Below are positions 47,364-62,300 of a stretch of DNA of 64,000 nucleotides, piece after piece (the first letter of the stretch is position 1; every line of letters begins with the position of its first letter). Source of the stretch: Gavia stellata (taxonomy: Eukaryota; Chordata; Aves; Gaviiformes; Gaviidae); the NCBI RefSeq assembly GCF_030936135.1, contig NC_082603.1, forward strand, positions 27,494,880 to 27,558,879, written 5' to 3'. Under the pieces are notes generated by a model. It was given only the letters and a program-made list of their open reading frames with translations, did no database searches and was not told the origin of the DNA. The position numbers were made by a program, and so were the translations under genes.

Positions 47364-50300
47364 TTCCATTAGCCAGTCCTTACACATGAGATACTTAGCA
47401 CTGATGTGGTCAAAGATACAGCCAAGCTAGGGAAGAGTCCCACTCCTGACTCAACTGGAAACCAGCTGACAACCTGAGCTAAGCAATCTGGGAATTACAC
47501 TCACAAATCATATTAACAGCAGGATTTCTGCACGCAACTCCCTGCTCTGAAATACCTGTCATATGCTTTTGTTCCCTCATACATCTCCTTTAAGAGTCCC
47601 AGAAGTTCTTTTCTGAGTGAATCATATACTAAATATTTCACAAAACACGGACCTTTTCCTTACTCCCAGTGGTTTTCAATCATCTACTTTACTGCCAACA
47701 TTTGGTCGACAGTACCATGTCCTTCTATGAACTCTGTCTCTGTCCTTGTATCCTGTTTATGAGCACTGTGGCAAACACTCAGCAATCAGACTGTCCTTGA
47801 CTCCTTTTATGTCTTGCCCTTCAGTGAATAGGACTCGAGCTGCCGGCCTCTAAACCCAAGGAGCAGTCCTTTCCCAACTTGAGTGCTACATTTCATATCC
47901 CATCACTTCTTGATTCTGTAGTATTAGGATTTGTTTCTTCTTTTTTCATGGTCTGCAGTTTCAGCATCAATCTCAAAGTCCCAAAGCTGCCTCAAAACAA
48001 AAACTTGCGCTTTCTCTCTCACAAACACATCCTACACAATTTAATTGCAGCAGCTGTCAGGACAAAGGATAAAGGAGCAAAAAGGCTACATGCAGAATAC
48101 AGGAGTGAGCACAGGTACAGAAATACTAACAACTTTAGTAGCAACTTCACATAAATGTGAAAATCTAAGACTAACTAGATCCCTTGCACAGAGGTGACTA
48201 CAAATTACAGGAAATTAAAAAAAAAGCCAACAAATCATAAATAAACTTTTTAGAGCTTACTAATTGCAAGTAGAAGTTCACTATGATACCCATATTGAAT
48301 TATCCTCCTTTCAGTGGTATACAGTGGTGATTGGGGAAGCATTTGTTACAAAATATTGCATCACATTTAATTATAAAAATTTTTTTTTTTTTCCTAATGT
48401 CAAGACCCCTCAAATTTAGCACCACAGTTCTAGGACTTCTCTCAATATAAAGAAAAACAGAAAAGCCATACAAACCAAAAAATGTTTTACATTACTTAGT
48501 ATCTTTCCTTCAACAAGTACCCAAAACGTTCTATGACATACTGTATGCATACATAAAGAACATTGATATCGATAACGTCTACTACAGAAGTTGTCAAAAT
48601 CAATTCAATTGGTGTTTTTTAAGTAAAATATTTGAACGAAACCCTAGTCATACATGTAAGGAGTACACAGAATAATTAAGCTACATAACCCAGGTTTTCA
48701 AGATCTCAGGTTTTCAAGATGTCTTCTGAAATACGGCATGCTGAATCACTAAACCATAGTATATACATTTGCTGTGTTTTTTAAGATGCTTCTCTTTTCC
48801 AAATACGTGTTTTGGAAAAAAAACCCCAAATGACAAAACAGCCCAAAACCATATTACTAAACAAACTTCAATTTATTTTTGCACTCCCATAGTTTTAAGA
48901 AAAAAAGTAACCAATTGGTTATTTTTAAAGTGACATTTGCTCTCTGGTTGCTAAAATCCAAAATCTACTGCCCAAGGATCATTTTTATGACCAAGACCAG
49001 TTCTAGAATCAGTGTTTTGTGAAGACTATACTGACACAGTGCCAAAGAGCATCAAAGGCATAATGATAGTTAACTGTATTTTGCTTTTAGGTGAAAAAGC
49101 TTGGTAGGACCAACTCCTACAGAAGCCTTTTCCCAGTGCAATATATTGCATAGTTCAAAATAGAAAGAGAAACTTTTAGCTAAATTTCAAGGGCAATATC
49201 ATGAGTATGAAGGTTCTGTCTTGTCAGAGAAAAACTCCATACCTGCTCTGCAGTTCACTCATGGATAAGGGTGCTTTATGCAAAGGTTCTCTTGTCTTAG
49301 TCAGGTCTCCTTTTGATGCGTTACTCTCATCCTAAAAAAACAGAAATCAAATTCTCGTTACATTGGTTTCTGCTTACAATGATCTCATTTCAAAAATACT
49401 TTCTTTCCATTTAGTAGAAGACTATTAAAGTGCTAACATTTCTTGGGGGAGAAAGGGACAAAGTGTAATGAGCCAAATGCCATTTATGAACACTTTTAAT
49501 TAAGTTCAGTACAACTCAGCTAATAATTTTCAGGTAATAAACTGGAAAGAATTTCTAGACAGTGTAGATCTAAAGAACTATGCAGACAATACAAGCTTCA
49601 ATAATCCCCAACAAACAACTTGGTTAAATGCTATGAAACCTACTGCTCACTACCTTACTTTTGTTTCTTGCAGAAGAGGGGAAAAAGAACGTAAAGCTTA
49701 TTATTTATTAGCTTTTATAATGAGCTATCATTATCCATTTAATGCATTTTACCAGACAGAAGCATTCTACACATCGATACTTCGATTCCATATACAGAAC
49801 TGAGAACATGCTTACCCAACTTTAAAAAATATCTATGATACACTTAATAACCCCTCAGTGGTATTCTTAGGAGTCACTAGAAAGCAGTCTTATGTTCCAA
49901 ATGCTATCTAGATATTAATTAACCCATATTTGCCCTCTTAAGTAAGTAAGAAACAAAACACCTCATGTGAAGGGAGCCAGTTGCTCACCTGACACAGGAT
50001 GGTAGAAATTCCACGACACACAACCACATTCACTCTACTCTGAAGAGCAAAGACCCTACTTAAGAGGTGACGCTAAGTGATGCTTTTAGCAGAAGCCAAT
50101 TGCTGTAAGGATTAGTAAACAAAATAATCTTTCATGCTATTGAAGAAATAATTGGAAAAAAAGACTGTGCAGTAAAAATAATCATGCTTGCTGGTAACAC
50201 AAAACTGGGGAGAAATGACAATAAATACAGTGGTAGATGGCAGTAATATGCAGAGCAAGCTGAACGGCAGGCATATGGATGAGGAAAAACCTAACACAAT

Positions 50301-53300
50301 TTATTGTGGTGAAATACAAGGTAATATGTGTGTTTGTAAACAGGAAAACTCTCTTCCTTCAGCAGTCACAGACTACAAACACTGAAGAGGAAATGGGGTA
50401 CAGTGGTAAATAAAACTCTGCAGCATTTGCCAGAGGCAAATTATGTTCTGGAAAGCAAAAAAAGATGGAAACATTACGATACTGTCAGAATGTCACAGCA
50501 GAAAGCTACAGTGGACACCCTAAGGAATCTGCAGCAGAGCTCCAATCACACTATTTTTACAGAGCACTATGGAAACGAAATTTTGGAAAACACAGCTGGA
50601 TGCTTCTGGGAATGGTTATTTAGCATTAGGCTCTTTGGAACGAAACAGAATAAGAGATACTTTTTAACCTTTCAAAGTTTGGAAAAGGATCCAGACTGGA
50701 GCCAAAATCTACTCACCACATTGCCAGTGCACTTGCCTTACTATTCCCTCACTTTCAAAATGACCTGTTCACCTCATCCATCCACTGTATAACAATGCAG
50801 CCTAGATTTTGGGCCATCTGGGGAAGCACAACCCATCCTGGTGTATTTTACAGTACTCACTGCAAGCAGACCTGATTTTTCTTTTTAAGCAGGTCAGCTG
50901 CTGTTAGCACAGCTTTCACAAGTTAGCTGTACATGATTATCAAACACCATGAGACTTCTCTGTAACATCCTCCCATTCCTTTTGCTCAGTGGAAGAAAAT
51001 GGAGTGAGAAAAATGGTCCTTTTCCAGCATTGTTCTGACCAGGTTGGTAACTAAGGACTCAAAAAAAATCTTACCCAATACCCTGATATCTGGATTTTTT
51101 AGGGCAGAAACCTGATGTTTGCCAGCAGAAGAGGAAACAGAAAAGCATCATCTCTGATTATCAATGTGAGTATTCAGCAAGTGTTTGATACTGGAAGTGA
51201 CAAGCTGTGCTAACAGAAAGCCAAAAGAAAGCACCATGCTTCAAGAATCTAACACCGTGCTTGCAAATTTGTGTGCGTTTGTGCAATATCGCAGTAACAA
51301 GTGAATACCAGCATATGTGTAAGCCATTCTAGAGTAGAATGTTTTAAATTATGTAAGTAAAATAAGTAAATAGGAAGAAAATTATAATTATTGAATTCTC
51401 CTTTACCCGTTATTATATTTAATAATCTTTATGACTGTATGGAGAGACTGTCTAACCAGCCATCCAGGTCTCCTAACAAACTAGTAAACCTTTTATTGTG
51501 AAGTCATGGTCTACTGTTCCAGGAAAGTAGTCAAGGACCACTGGAGATAGTTCAGGCTGTGCAAACTTTCATTACATGTAGGTGCTGGACCATCATGAAA
51601 TCCAATTTGTTATCTTAAGTTCATTGAAATATCAGAGAAGCATTTGACATGATTTGTACCTATTTTGGAGTGGCTGAAACACAGAAAAATGCGATGGGCA
51701 TCTTCTGTATGAGAGGTAGCAGCTCACAAGATCATAACGTTTGTATACAAACTCAGGGAGGTACAGCATGAACTAGATCAAACAGTCGTAGCATGCATGA
51801 GAAAAGGTTTTTCTGAGTTTAAAAAAAAAGGCTCAACTAAGCTAAAAATGAAGATTAAACAGAAATGAGAAAATAATCAGACTAAGAGAGCATGCAGACA
51901 ATACAAGGAGCTGCCCAGGATGGCTAATTTGGGGAAATAAATAAATGAATTAATAAATAAAGACAATAAATTGAGACAACAACCTTCACTTCTGTCCCAG
52001 CCCTCGGCCATGGGTTTACTGTAGACAGTGGAGTGACCGCATCCCAGCCAGCACAGCTCAAGTGCCAGCGTACTAGTGTTATGCCTGCTGTTCCTGTGTT
52101 GAAGTGTGAGGTGGGGAGGCCAGCGCTCTCACACTCTTTATCATGCTTCCCACTGATAAAGTAAACTATGTTAGAGGGGAAAGGTGGACAGTTGGGGACA
52201 GCAGTAATTTAAAATTGCAGCAACATTCAAAAGCAGATTTCTGTCAACACTCCTTTTTCTAAGATGAAAAACTGAAGCAAAAAAGACGTCTTTCTCCATT
52301 TTGAGAGACTCATGTCTCCTCTAACTGACTGATAACATTTGTGTGTTAGATTGTCAGACAAAAATAATAATTTCACCAGAGCTCCTAATCTTATTCTTAC
52401 CTCTTATTCTTATCTCTCATCTATTACATCCTTTTACCTTACCTTTCTTTTACCTCACCTCACACTTAAGACCCTAAGCTCTTTGCAGATGAACCACCTT
52501 GTTATTCAGTTTGCACAATGCTTTGGCCAGGGAGCTCCTGTGCCACAAATGGGTTTCTCAAAATTGCAATAGCAAAAATTTTTATCTGTCTAAAACCACA
52601 CTTCAAAATTCCATTAGACTCAAGGACAAAATACTCTGATCCCAGGCATAATCTCATTAGATAAAGAGCTCTGTTCATCGAAAACCAGGTAATTAAAGGA
52701 AAAAAGCACACATCTGAAGAATAGTATTAGCTCTACAAACAGCTGGACACAAGCAGCTGCTGATGTGCAGCTGCACAACATGTTAAGCCTTGATCTACTA
52801 TAGATCTGTAACATATTTTTTGCTTAAATTGGAAGTGGAGAACCAGATATGAAAAAAACCCCCCGTAATTGTCCCCAATACCCTGTGAGAGGGTTACCTA
52901 TACCAGCTGTCCATAAAGGCTACACATAAGGAGGCTACTGAAATCAGTGTGAAACAGTTCAGCTTATATACTAAATCCATATTTCTACAATCAAGGCTGC
53001 CTCAAAGGACAACGTTATAATAAATCCAAGACTGTAGGCACAGTTCTCTTCCTCAGCCATCTTGGAGAAAAGAAAGGATTTAGTTTGCAGTCAAACTTAC
53101 AAATATTAGGCGCTGTCTAGCACTGTGAGTCCTTAAAATATTTTTCACTCTTTTATGGATCTCATCTCCATTTGCTTGTGAAGGCCAACCAGAGCTAAAT
53201 CTGCAAGAGCAAGAGGAAAAAACAAACAGAAGACATATATTCCTGTTGAAAAGCTCAAACATGCTTTTGACTCAGATTTATTTTTTCTTAAAATTATGAA

Positions 53301-56300
53301 GCATGCATTACTTGCTTCTATTTGGAACATACACAATGTTTAGATTTGATTCTTTTTCTCCTCTGGGGTACAAGTAAAGAAACATTTCAAAGCAGCGCAT
53401 AAACAGTATGCATCCATGATACCAACAGAAGATGCGAAACAATAGAAAATGTTGATGATTTTGTAACTTGAGTAATATTTCCATAATGTTTGTATTGTCC
53501 CTGCAGAATAGAAAAGCTGTACAGTTATTCTATTCCCAGTGATCAGGTTTCATTTTCCTCTTTTTAAAGGAAGTAGTACACACATCAAGATCTCTTCACT
53601 GGAATAAATCAACAGGAAGATAACCCCAATACGTGCAAACTGGAAAGCTCACGGAGTTAAAAAACCTGCACATTCACAACCTTTATTTCACAAGATGAAA
53701 CTGCATTTTAAGTGGCTTTTTTACATTAAAAACCAGGTAGCTTTCTTGATATGAGTGACTTAAAACCAACAGCTACTTTTGGATTTTACCCTTTTATATT
53801 TTGCAGCACATTTTTTTCCACTTCACCAAAAAAAAAAAAAACCCTCATCCTTCTCAGCAAGTTCAGAAGCTGGCAGAAATTTCACAGCAATAGTTATTCT
53901 CAGACTGTTAAGGGAGGCAACTAAGATTTTAAGAATAGGATCATTTACACACCAACCTCCACATGTTAGTACACTCAAAAATGTAAGGGGGAAAAAAAAA
54001 AAAAAGAGAGATCAACATAAGGAAAGAATTATTGGGGAAAAGTTATTAAATGTTTACTTACACAGTCTCATCACAGTGGATAGAAACAGGGCACCAAATC
54101 AAGATTGTGCATCTTCATTTCAATGTTTCCTAACCTCTGAGAACCTGACTTTGCACCAAGAAAATAAAAATTCATGATGTGGTATCATGCTAATATGAAC
54201 ACAGGTCACCAGACAAGCTGTGAGCTGGCAAGCCATACCACTGCAATTTGAGCTAATGGAACAACAGTCAACAGCAGTACTGGGCTGCCATACTCTGGGT
54301 GGATTAGGAGCACAAGAAACAGCAACATGCTTTGATAGCTGGCTTCACAAATTTGATGCAGTGGAGAAACATCATGACTTGGAACCCTGAGATTCTACGC
54401 TGGGCGCTGGATGGGTTTGTGGGACTGAGACTGCAAGCCCTTCTGCCCTTTTCTCTCCAATTTATCACATTCCCTGTGTTATCTAGTCTCTGACATCCCC
54501 AATCCGATCATGCCTGGCTTAGTTTACCTTCATCAAACTTCCAGAAATTTCAATACAGCTAAAGAACTGTACAGCTCCTTCCAAAAAGAACAAACTAAGT
54601 ACACATAGAAGGCTTCAGTCCAAAACAAGTAACTTAGTAATGGAAACAGGATCCTGAAAATGGGAAGTGCCAGGCTGCCTTGAAGGTTACAGGCAGGGCT
54701 GGGAACACTTTGCAATCTTTTGGATCATTCCTTCTATTACCAGAGATAGAAATGTAAGTAGAAAGTGACCAGTTCTCTGCTTTTGAGTAACTTTCTTCTG
54801 TTTTCTTGCATCTAATCAACTTATTTGGACTCACTTATTATTGCTTACCTTTCCAAAATATCTCTCTCTGTTCTAAAGAGCCCCAATATGTTCAGGTTAT
54901 TTATGAGCTTCCTTAAATCAAATGGTCTATTTCTGAGTGCTTTTATTTTTCTTCAAGAAAGGGTACCAAGAAAGGACACAGTATTGGAAGGATGAATCAT
55001 ATAATCTATAGGGGGAAGTATTTTCCATATTTATAATGACATTTAACATTGTTTATCCTTGGATCATTACAGGCGAGAATTTTCACAAAGCTGGCTATAA
55101 CATTCATATTAGCATCCTGAACATTTACAATTAATTTCAAACCCAACAGCATGTATGCCAAATCCATACTGTTCAATTCTTTTGTATACTAGAACCTAAC
55201 AATCTGTTGCACTGAAAGATCTCACATAACTTTTCCTAAAAGAAAGCAAAACGGTTTGTGAATTTTGTTAGGGGAGGAAAGCATTGCCTTTAAAGAAACA
55301 GAAGTCTAAGCCCCTTAAGCAGGCAGGAACATTCATTTCCCTAACACAGTCAAACCCAGTTTGATGTACTGCATTACAATGCATATGCTCTATCACTAGC
55401 AGTGTTTTGAAAAACCCCTCTTTTTTTAAAAGAAGAGAGGTAAAGGAAAGGTGCTGGAGTGTTACTATCATCTTATGACTTCCCATTAGCATTTACAAGC
55501 ATTACTAATATTAAAGAACCTCCGAAATGCATGTTTAAAATTCCGCGTCCTAGATGCAGGAAGAGTGAGTCATTTCCCATTTGACAAATAAAAGAGAGAC
55601 CCATGAAGTCATGGCATTTTCTCTTATTTATACAGCAGCTGCTGTTCTTCCAACATCCAGGTTGCTGGCACTGAGAAGAGAAGTTGGAATAGATTGCCTT
55701 TGGGAAATAAATTTTATGAAATTCATATGTAAGATTTCAGATCATCGTTATTAATCTTAAATTTACAAATATACTTGGACATAAATGTATTTACTTTTGG
55801 AAAAAAAGAAACCCAGCTTGCTATCGTATTCATTTAGAAAATACGTGGTTATGTCTGCAAGAAGAAGATGATGATTTAAGTACTTAATTCAAGAACTATT
55901 AGCTTTCTTTCTTCAGGTGATTTTATTGATCAATCCACTAGTGTGCGCTGTGGTATAAGAAATGTTAGCCACTCACACATAACCCAAACTTAATTTCAAC
56001 CAAAAAAAGGGGTGGGGGGGGGGGGGGGGGGGGGGGGGGGAGAAAAAAACATCAAAACCTTAAGTGTGATTAAAAACACTATCAGCTTCCTTTTAATTAG
56101 TTTTTTTATTATTGTTATTCTCTAATTTTAGTAATAACTATCATCTAACCCACATTTAAAGTCATAATATTAATATTTACACCAGCCAAAACTCAAACTA
56201 AAATAAAATCATGCCTGAAATGTAACAACCATAATCTGAAGTTAAACCTTTTTGTGATACTCTAACTCTCCTATTGGAAATATTTTATAAAACAGGCTTT

Positions 56301-59300
56301 AGAGCACAGCTTCTTAAGTACAAATAAAGGGATTCCATTTGCCCAAAGTCACCAATAACGAGTTTTTAAAATGACTAGCTGCTTATTTATGTGATTAAGG
56401 TGTCACTATCATATTGCAATGTTGAAAGGAAAGTCATTTCATTTCAATGACTGTTTGCCCTGATAAACAAAATAAACTTCCACGGCTGTATTCTTTGTCA
56501 TACTTTCAATTTTCCCTGGGACTTGCAAACATTCTGCAGTTACATCAGTTTAAATTGTTTATTGATTCCAATAGATTGTATAAACACTTTGGAAATATAG
56601 CTCAGTGACCTAGAAAAAGCCAGATCAATCAGAGAACTTCTCAAGATTAATTTCAAAGATGTTGTGTCGAGTACGATCAAGGAAACAGAACCATTTTCCC
56701 CTGTAATGTGACTAAAGGCATTTATTCTCTTTTATGAGATAAGGATTTTTTTTAAGGTCATACAGACAACATCTACCATGATGGAAAAAAAAGAAGCCTA
56801 AAGATTGTGCTAAAGATTAAAGTTATTTTCATGTATAATTTTATCCATTGGGATGAAATACTCCATTAGAAATACAAACAGGATATATGCACCCACGTGC
56901 TCCAGTCAAACAGCAGCTTGCGAACTTGAGAGCTGTAATAAATAGGAATTTTCAAATGTCAGACAATCCAATCATCCACTTGCATACAGCAAAAATGTTA
57001 ATATCCCATTTCAGCAGGAGATACTAATACATTTCATATCAGCAGAATTAATGCAAAAGCCTACTGCAGAATATTTCCAATGCCTATCGTGACCCCTTCC
57101 CCCACCATCACACCTCCTAGCCTTGTGAACAACTCAGTGCATGCGGCCTCCATGAAGAATTTATCAGCTTCAAAGACACAGACTTCATGCTGAGCAAAAC
57201 CACATGCAAGGACAAACTATCAGAGGACAGAAATCAATGAAGTACTGTAGTACCAGATTCACAATTGGAGAGAACGCTACTGTAATTGGGGAGAAGAGGG
57301 AGAAACAACTCTTAAAGCTAAGTATAACCTGAAAAGCCACAATCTGCAAGAACTTACACATGGAACAAGAGAGATTCTCAAGAAAACCAAATACATTTAA
57401 TTCCAAAATAGAAATAAACCTCATAGATTTTATATCCAAGTAAGTATTCATGCAGCATTCACAGTAAGTGGAGAAGTTGCTTTATTCTCATTTAAGAGGA
57501 CATGAAGTGGCAATTCAGTACAATGAACTTGGTTCTCAGTGTATACTGGTCTGTATGGAGGCACAATAGAAAGGCTGGGCTACACTTAAGCGTTTCACTG
57601 GTCTAGTTAGTAAAGGAGGCAATTTTGTTTTGCTTTTTCTTAGAATGACTGATGGCTATGAACCTTAGTATAGATGCAGCTACACCAGTGCAAAAGTGTT
57701 TGAGACTGTATTGGTACATACCAGTTCTTGAATTGTAATGAAAACATATTGACATACAAATACTGTAAGAATGCAAGGATTTTAAGTTGAGGAAGTACGC
57801 TGCTTTCACAATGCCAGGATACTACTGCGAAGCAGAAACAATTACACACAGACAAGGCCTTAAATCAAAGCACAGCAGCCTATATATTTGGAAGCAGAAA
57901 CTGACAGCTTAGCTGTGTACCCATTTGCTCTCCCTCTTCAGTAAGAAATTTTTAAAAAGTAAAAATTTCTCATCCTTCCTAAATAGTTTTTCTTACCTTC
58001 AAAAGCCCTATTTACAGTTAGACCTTGAAGAAGTAGAGATACATTCAGTACTGAGTTTTTGAATTGGTAAATGTTTTCTTTTGCCTCCTAAGCTTCATAT
58101 CTAGTCCTCAAAACTGGGGCATGATACATCATCCTCATGTCAAAAGTGAATCCCAAGTGGCAGACAGCCTCCGAGATTTCAAGGAAGGCCCAATACTCTA
58201 GCTGAGCAGTTGTCCCAAAAAGGTTCAAGTCGTTCTTGTACTAAATCATTAGTATGTCATAAATGGGCTGCACCTCCTTATCCTCTTTGGAAGCTTTTCC
58301 ATTACCTTCTATCGTCTCTGAATTTATTCATTTATACACAAAACAGCTTTGACAGCAATCAATTTCAAATTTACCTACCGCTGCAGCAAAATCAACCAAT
58401 GAAGATGGCAAATAGTACAGATGTTGGTCAAAAATATGAAATAAGGCTTAGGTACTCCTCAGTTTTGCAGATTATAATACGAAACTTCATATTCTTCAAG
58501 TGTTGATTTCCAGAGTTTAACTTAAAGAATGCAAAATAAGGAAACTTCCCCAAGAGGCGAGACTGATAAACCCAAAAGATTCAAGAACAACCTTACTACC
58601 AAACTAAATGCCAAAAAACCAGAAATAATGACTTTTAAATAACTAGAAATAGACAGGAAACCTAGTTGCAGCCTCTCCCTAGAGCAAGCTTTTTTTCTAA
58701 AAAGTCTGCTAAATTTTTCAGTGTTCCACTTTGCAGTAGAAAGTTCTCAGAATTAAAATACACTCTCACAGAAGTAAACCCTGTCTTAGGATGCATGCCA
58801 CTCTCTAAAATACTAGGTGAATTACCCGTGGTCTGGATTTTGCTATGCAACAAAACTAGTACACAAGATCCTGGGGTGACATTTCAAGATCACTGAAGCC
58901 AAAGCTTCTGATAACTGGAATTTTCAAGGACTTCATGTAAGATCTAGTCTTTCGTTAGTATCTAACTATTAGTATCTGTCATTATATCTATTATCAGTAA
59001 TAGCTAACTTCATGCTGGTATTTCCCTAGTACTTGAAAAAAGATAACATAAAAAGATGGTAGTAAACCAATAGAAGAATATTACAGAAGGGCACCTGATC
59101 CATACAGTTAACCTCTGTCTTTCTTCCAACAGAACTTATATTTTTGTTAAATTTTATAGTAGGCAAGATCACATATTAGCAGGAGAACGTAAAAAAGACA
59201 TTGAGCTGGACTTCACCCTGGAAATGATTATTCTTCAGATCAATGATAAAAAAACAAAGCAAAAGCCTGCCATGTCCATAGTAAGAAAAAGAATCCTTTG

Positions 59301-62300
59301 ATCCCTAATGCATGAGAAGTAGCTTTGCCTCTCAACATAACAGGAATCGTCAAATACTCCTATGATTGCTGCAGTCTCTTGAGAAGAGAATTCCTCTTGC
59401 ACCAGCAGATAGCTCCCTTCAGAGGACTTCTGTCATTACCTTACAGAATCCACCTCAGCGTTTCTCCTTTTCTTTATGAAAGGTACTTCGCTGCAGATTT
59501 CAGTGCTGCAAGGAAGGTTTACCTTGTAAGTTCCACAAAAAACACCATCTTCTAGGAGTGCATGAGGATGTACATGCACTATGAAAGCAAGGACTGGACT
59601 TGAATTTTGCTTTCCTGCAGCAACTTCGAGAGAATATAGTGCTAGTGCTCTTTCACAGAGCATACAGGATACTTATCTATGCCCAAAAGGATACTTCTCT
59701 ATGGACAACCAACCAGCCTGTGGGGGTAAGTCAACTGCATTGACTGAAGCTGGCCACACATCACGAGCAGGAACTGAAGAGTGTGCATGTACCTTTGCTC
59801 TGCACAGGAGCTAGAATCAAAATGAGAAGTAGAATTGTACAGCCACATCACTCTGCTTAGTGTCAGTTTGCAACACTAGCAAATGGTTTCCTTAGGTGAC
59901 CGAAATAATGAAAAATGTAAAAATAAAGTATGAAAATAAATATTCAAAACTTTGCTGACTTGTTCAGCAGTAAATCTATTTACAGTTCTGCTTCTGGCTC
60001 AAACCCAGTGGAAAAGGAGAGAGGATTGATTTGTGGTCTCTCTAGCAGGCTCATAGAAGAAAGGGAGTGGAAACTGCTAGAAAAAGGGCTCAGAGGACCT
60101 TATGCAAGATCCCAATTTCTGTATCACTGAAAAATATTGCAGTGGTTTAACAACTATTCAGCAGTGCTCTGGGAAGTACTCCCAAGAAGACTGACATTCA
60201 CTTCACACTACTTCTTAAAAAAGAAAAAAAAAAAAAAAAAGGGAAAAAAGGGAAGTAAAGGTCGAGGTGGGGAGTCAAGTTTCATATTGACCGTGGGCTG
60301 ACTAGCATTAAAAAAAATAGCCTGGATATGCTAAGCTCTTTGTCTTTGTAATTCAAAATAAAATTGAGGAAATAAACACCAAATACTGTGAGATAAGACT
60401 GTGATCTTGCAAGTACACTAACACTGGTATAGTTTCAGTAGTACTGATTTTCTCTGTATTTCTCTGATCTGAAGAACAGCGTTTGCTTGCATTTCCAAAC
60501 ATCGACCTCTGATCCATGATCGTCATTCCAACTATAGCTCTCAGTATACAGTCAGCTAAAGCCATTGTTATCTCAGCAGCATGAAACAGAGATCAAGTTT
60601 TTTAGACTATGACCTTTACCTTCTCATTTTGAATTTTTTCTGATGACAAAAGTAAATGCTTACATCTTTAACATAAAGAGATGTTACATCTCTAAAGAGC
60701 TGAGAACATTTTTTCTAATAAGAAGAAAAAACATAATTTCACAAGATCACAAATCTCTTCTGGAGAGGGTCTCATAAAAAGAAAAAGCAAGAATATTCAG
60801 ATAATTTCAAGATTAACTGGCAGATGACTAAATTACTATGCAAGTAACAGCAGCTTACAACATACAAGACTTTCCTGCTATCAATATAAGGCTTTAAATA
60901 TAATAAATTTCAAAATTTATGCCCCCCCCCAAAGGAGTCCAGTTCAAAAAAGAAGGATAAGAAAGTCACCATTACAGTATCTCTTCCCCAGACATGGGTA
61001 ACTAATGCACAAACAACATCAGGAGAGAGTGGGGAGGCAGACAAGATGACAAAGAAACCTCCTCCAAACCCCAGATACATCCTAATCTCTGTATAACAGA
61101 TCTCACAAAATACTGTTACACAGAACAACAAACAAGCAAGTTTTCAAGCAGAGGAAGATGTTAAAACACCAACTTGATCTTTGTAAGTATTAAAAATTCA
61201 ATCCCCACCTGCCATCTGTCATTTTTCTTTTTAAAGAAAAAAACTGAGACAATTTTTCTATTTTGAGAAAAAGCATTAGGCTGTGTGCAGGCTATAAAAT
61301 GCACCCTGAGAGCATTGACTAACTGAGGTACCAACAGTAACAAGGATGAAACAGCCTGGAACGAGTGCGAACTAGCCACCAAAGTATATCTCCAAGTAGG
61401 GCCTCAGTAAACACTTCAGCACTTAGGACAGGACATCAGTTTGATCCCGAGCGTCTCCCAATTATTTTATGTATTTCCTTATTCAGGCCCAGTTTTGTAA
61501 TTAGTTTTTTTGCTCCCAGAAAGCCATCTAGTAACTTACTAAACTGAATGTAGAGTAGAAACATTGTGCACCAAGCACATGTTCTACTCAGCAGGAAGTA
61601 GGGAATACTCTCCTTGAAGGACTGGAGAACTTAAGCATGAAGAAATCTGTTGCTTTTTGACGTTTCTTCCAACCCACCCTCATGAGACACTGAAGCTGTG
61701 AGGCTTTCCCAAAATATTAACCCAGGAATTGAAATCCACTGACCTAAGGGATATTAGAAACTGTCTCCACACCAACCCCATCGGGGACAGGGGAGACCAC
61801 TAAGAAAACTAATTTAAATATAGCAATTAATATACACACAACTGCTCCAGAGGCCCACACTTCAACTCAAACAAAACATCATCTTAGGATGTCAATAAAG
61901 AAGAAAGATTGGAAGATAATACACTGACTAGATTAAAGATAGCCCAAGCATGTGACACACACTAGTCACACATCTGACTACAGAATAGCCATGAGTATGT
62001 CCTTACAAACACCAGGCTGAACAACAGTCAGAAGGAAAAAAGGTTTCCAAGTACCTCCATAAAGCCTACTTGACATGTACCTATATTTACATTCCGGAGA
62101 TTCTAATCGCCTCTGAAATAGTGATTATTTATTTAAGCATTCTCTGTTTTAGACAGACATTGGCAGTCTGAAATCTGGGGCTTCATTGTTTCAGAAAAGG
62201 TTAGCAACAGAGATGTCAAAGATCCTTTTCATTCACATATTATTAGGATTTGTATTCACTAAGCAGAGAGGTGATGGCAAACACAGCACCTGAGGAAAAG

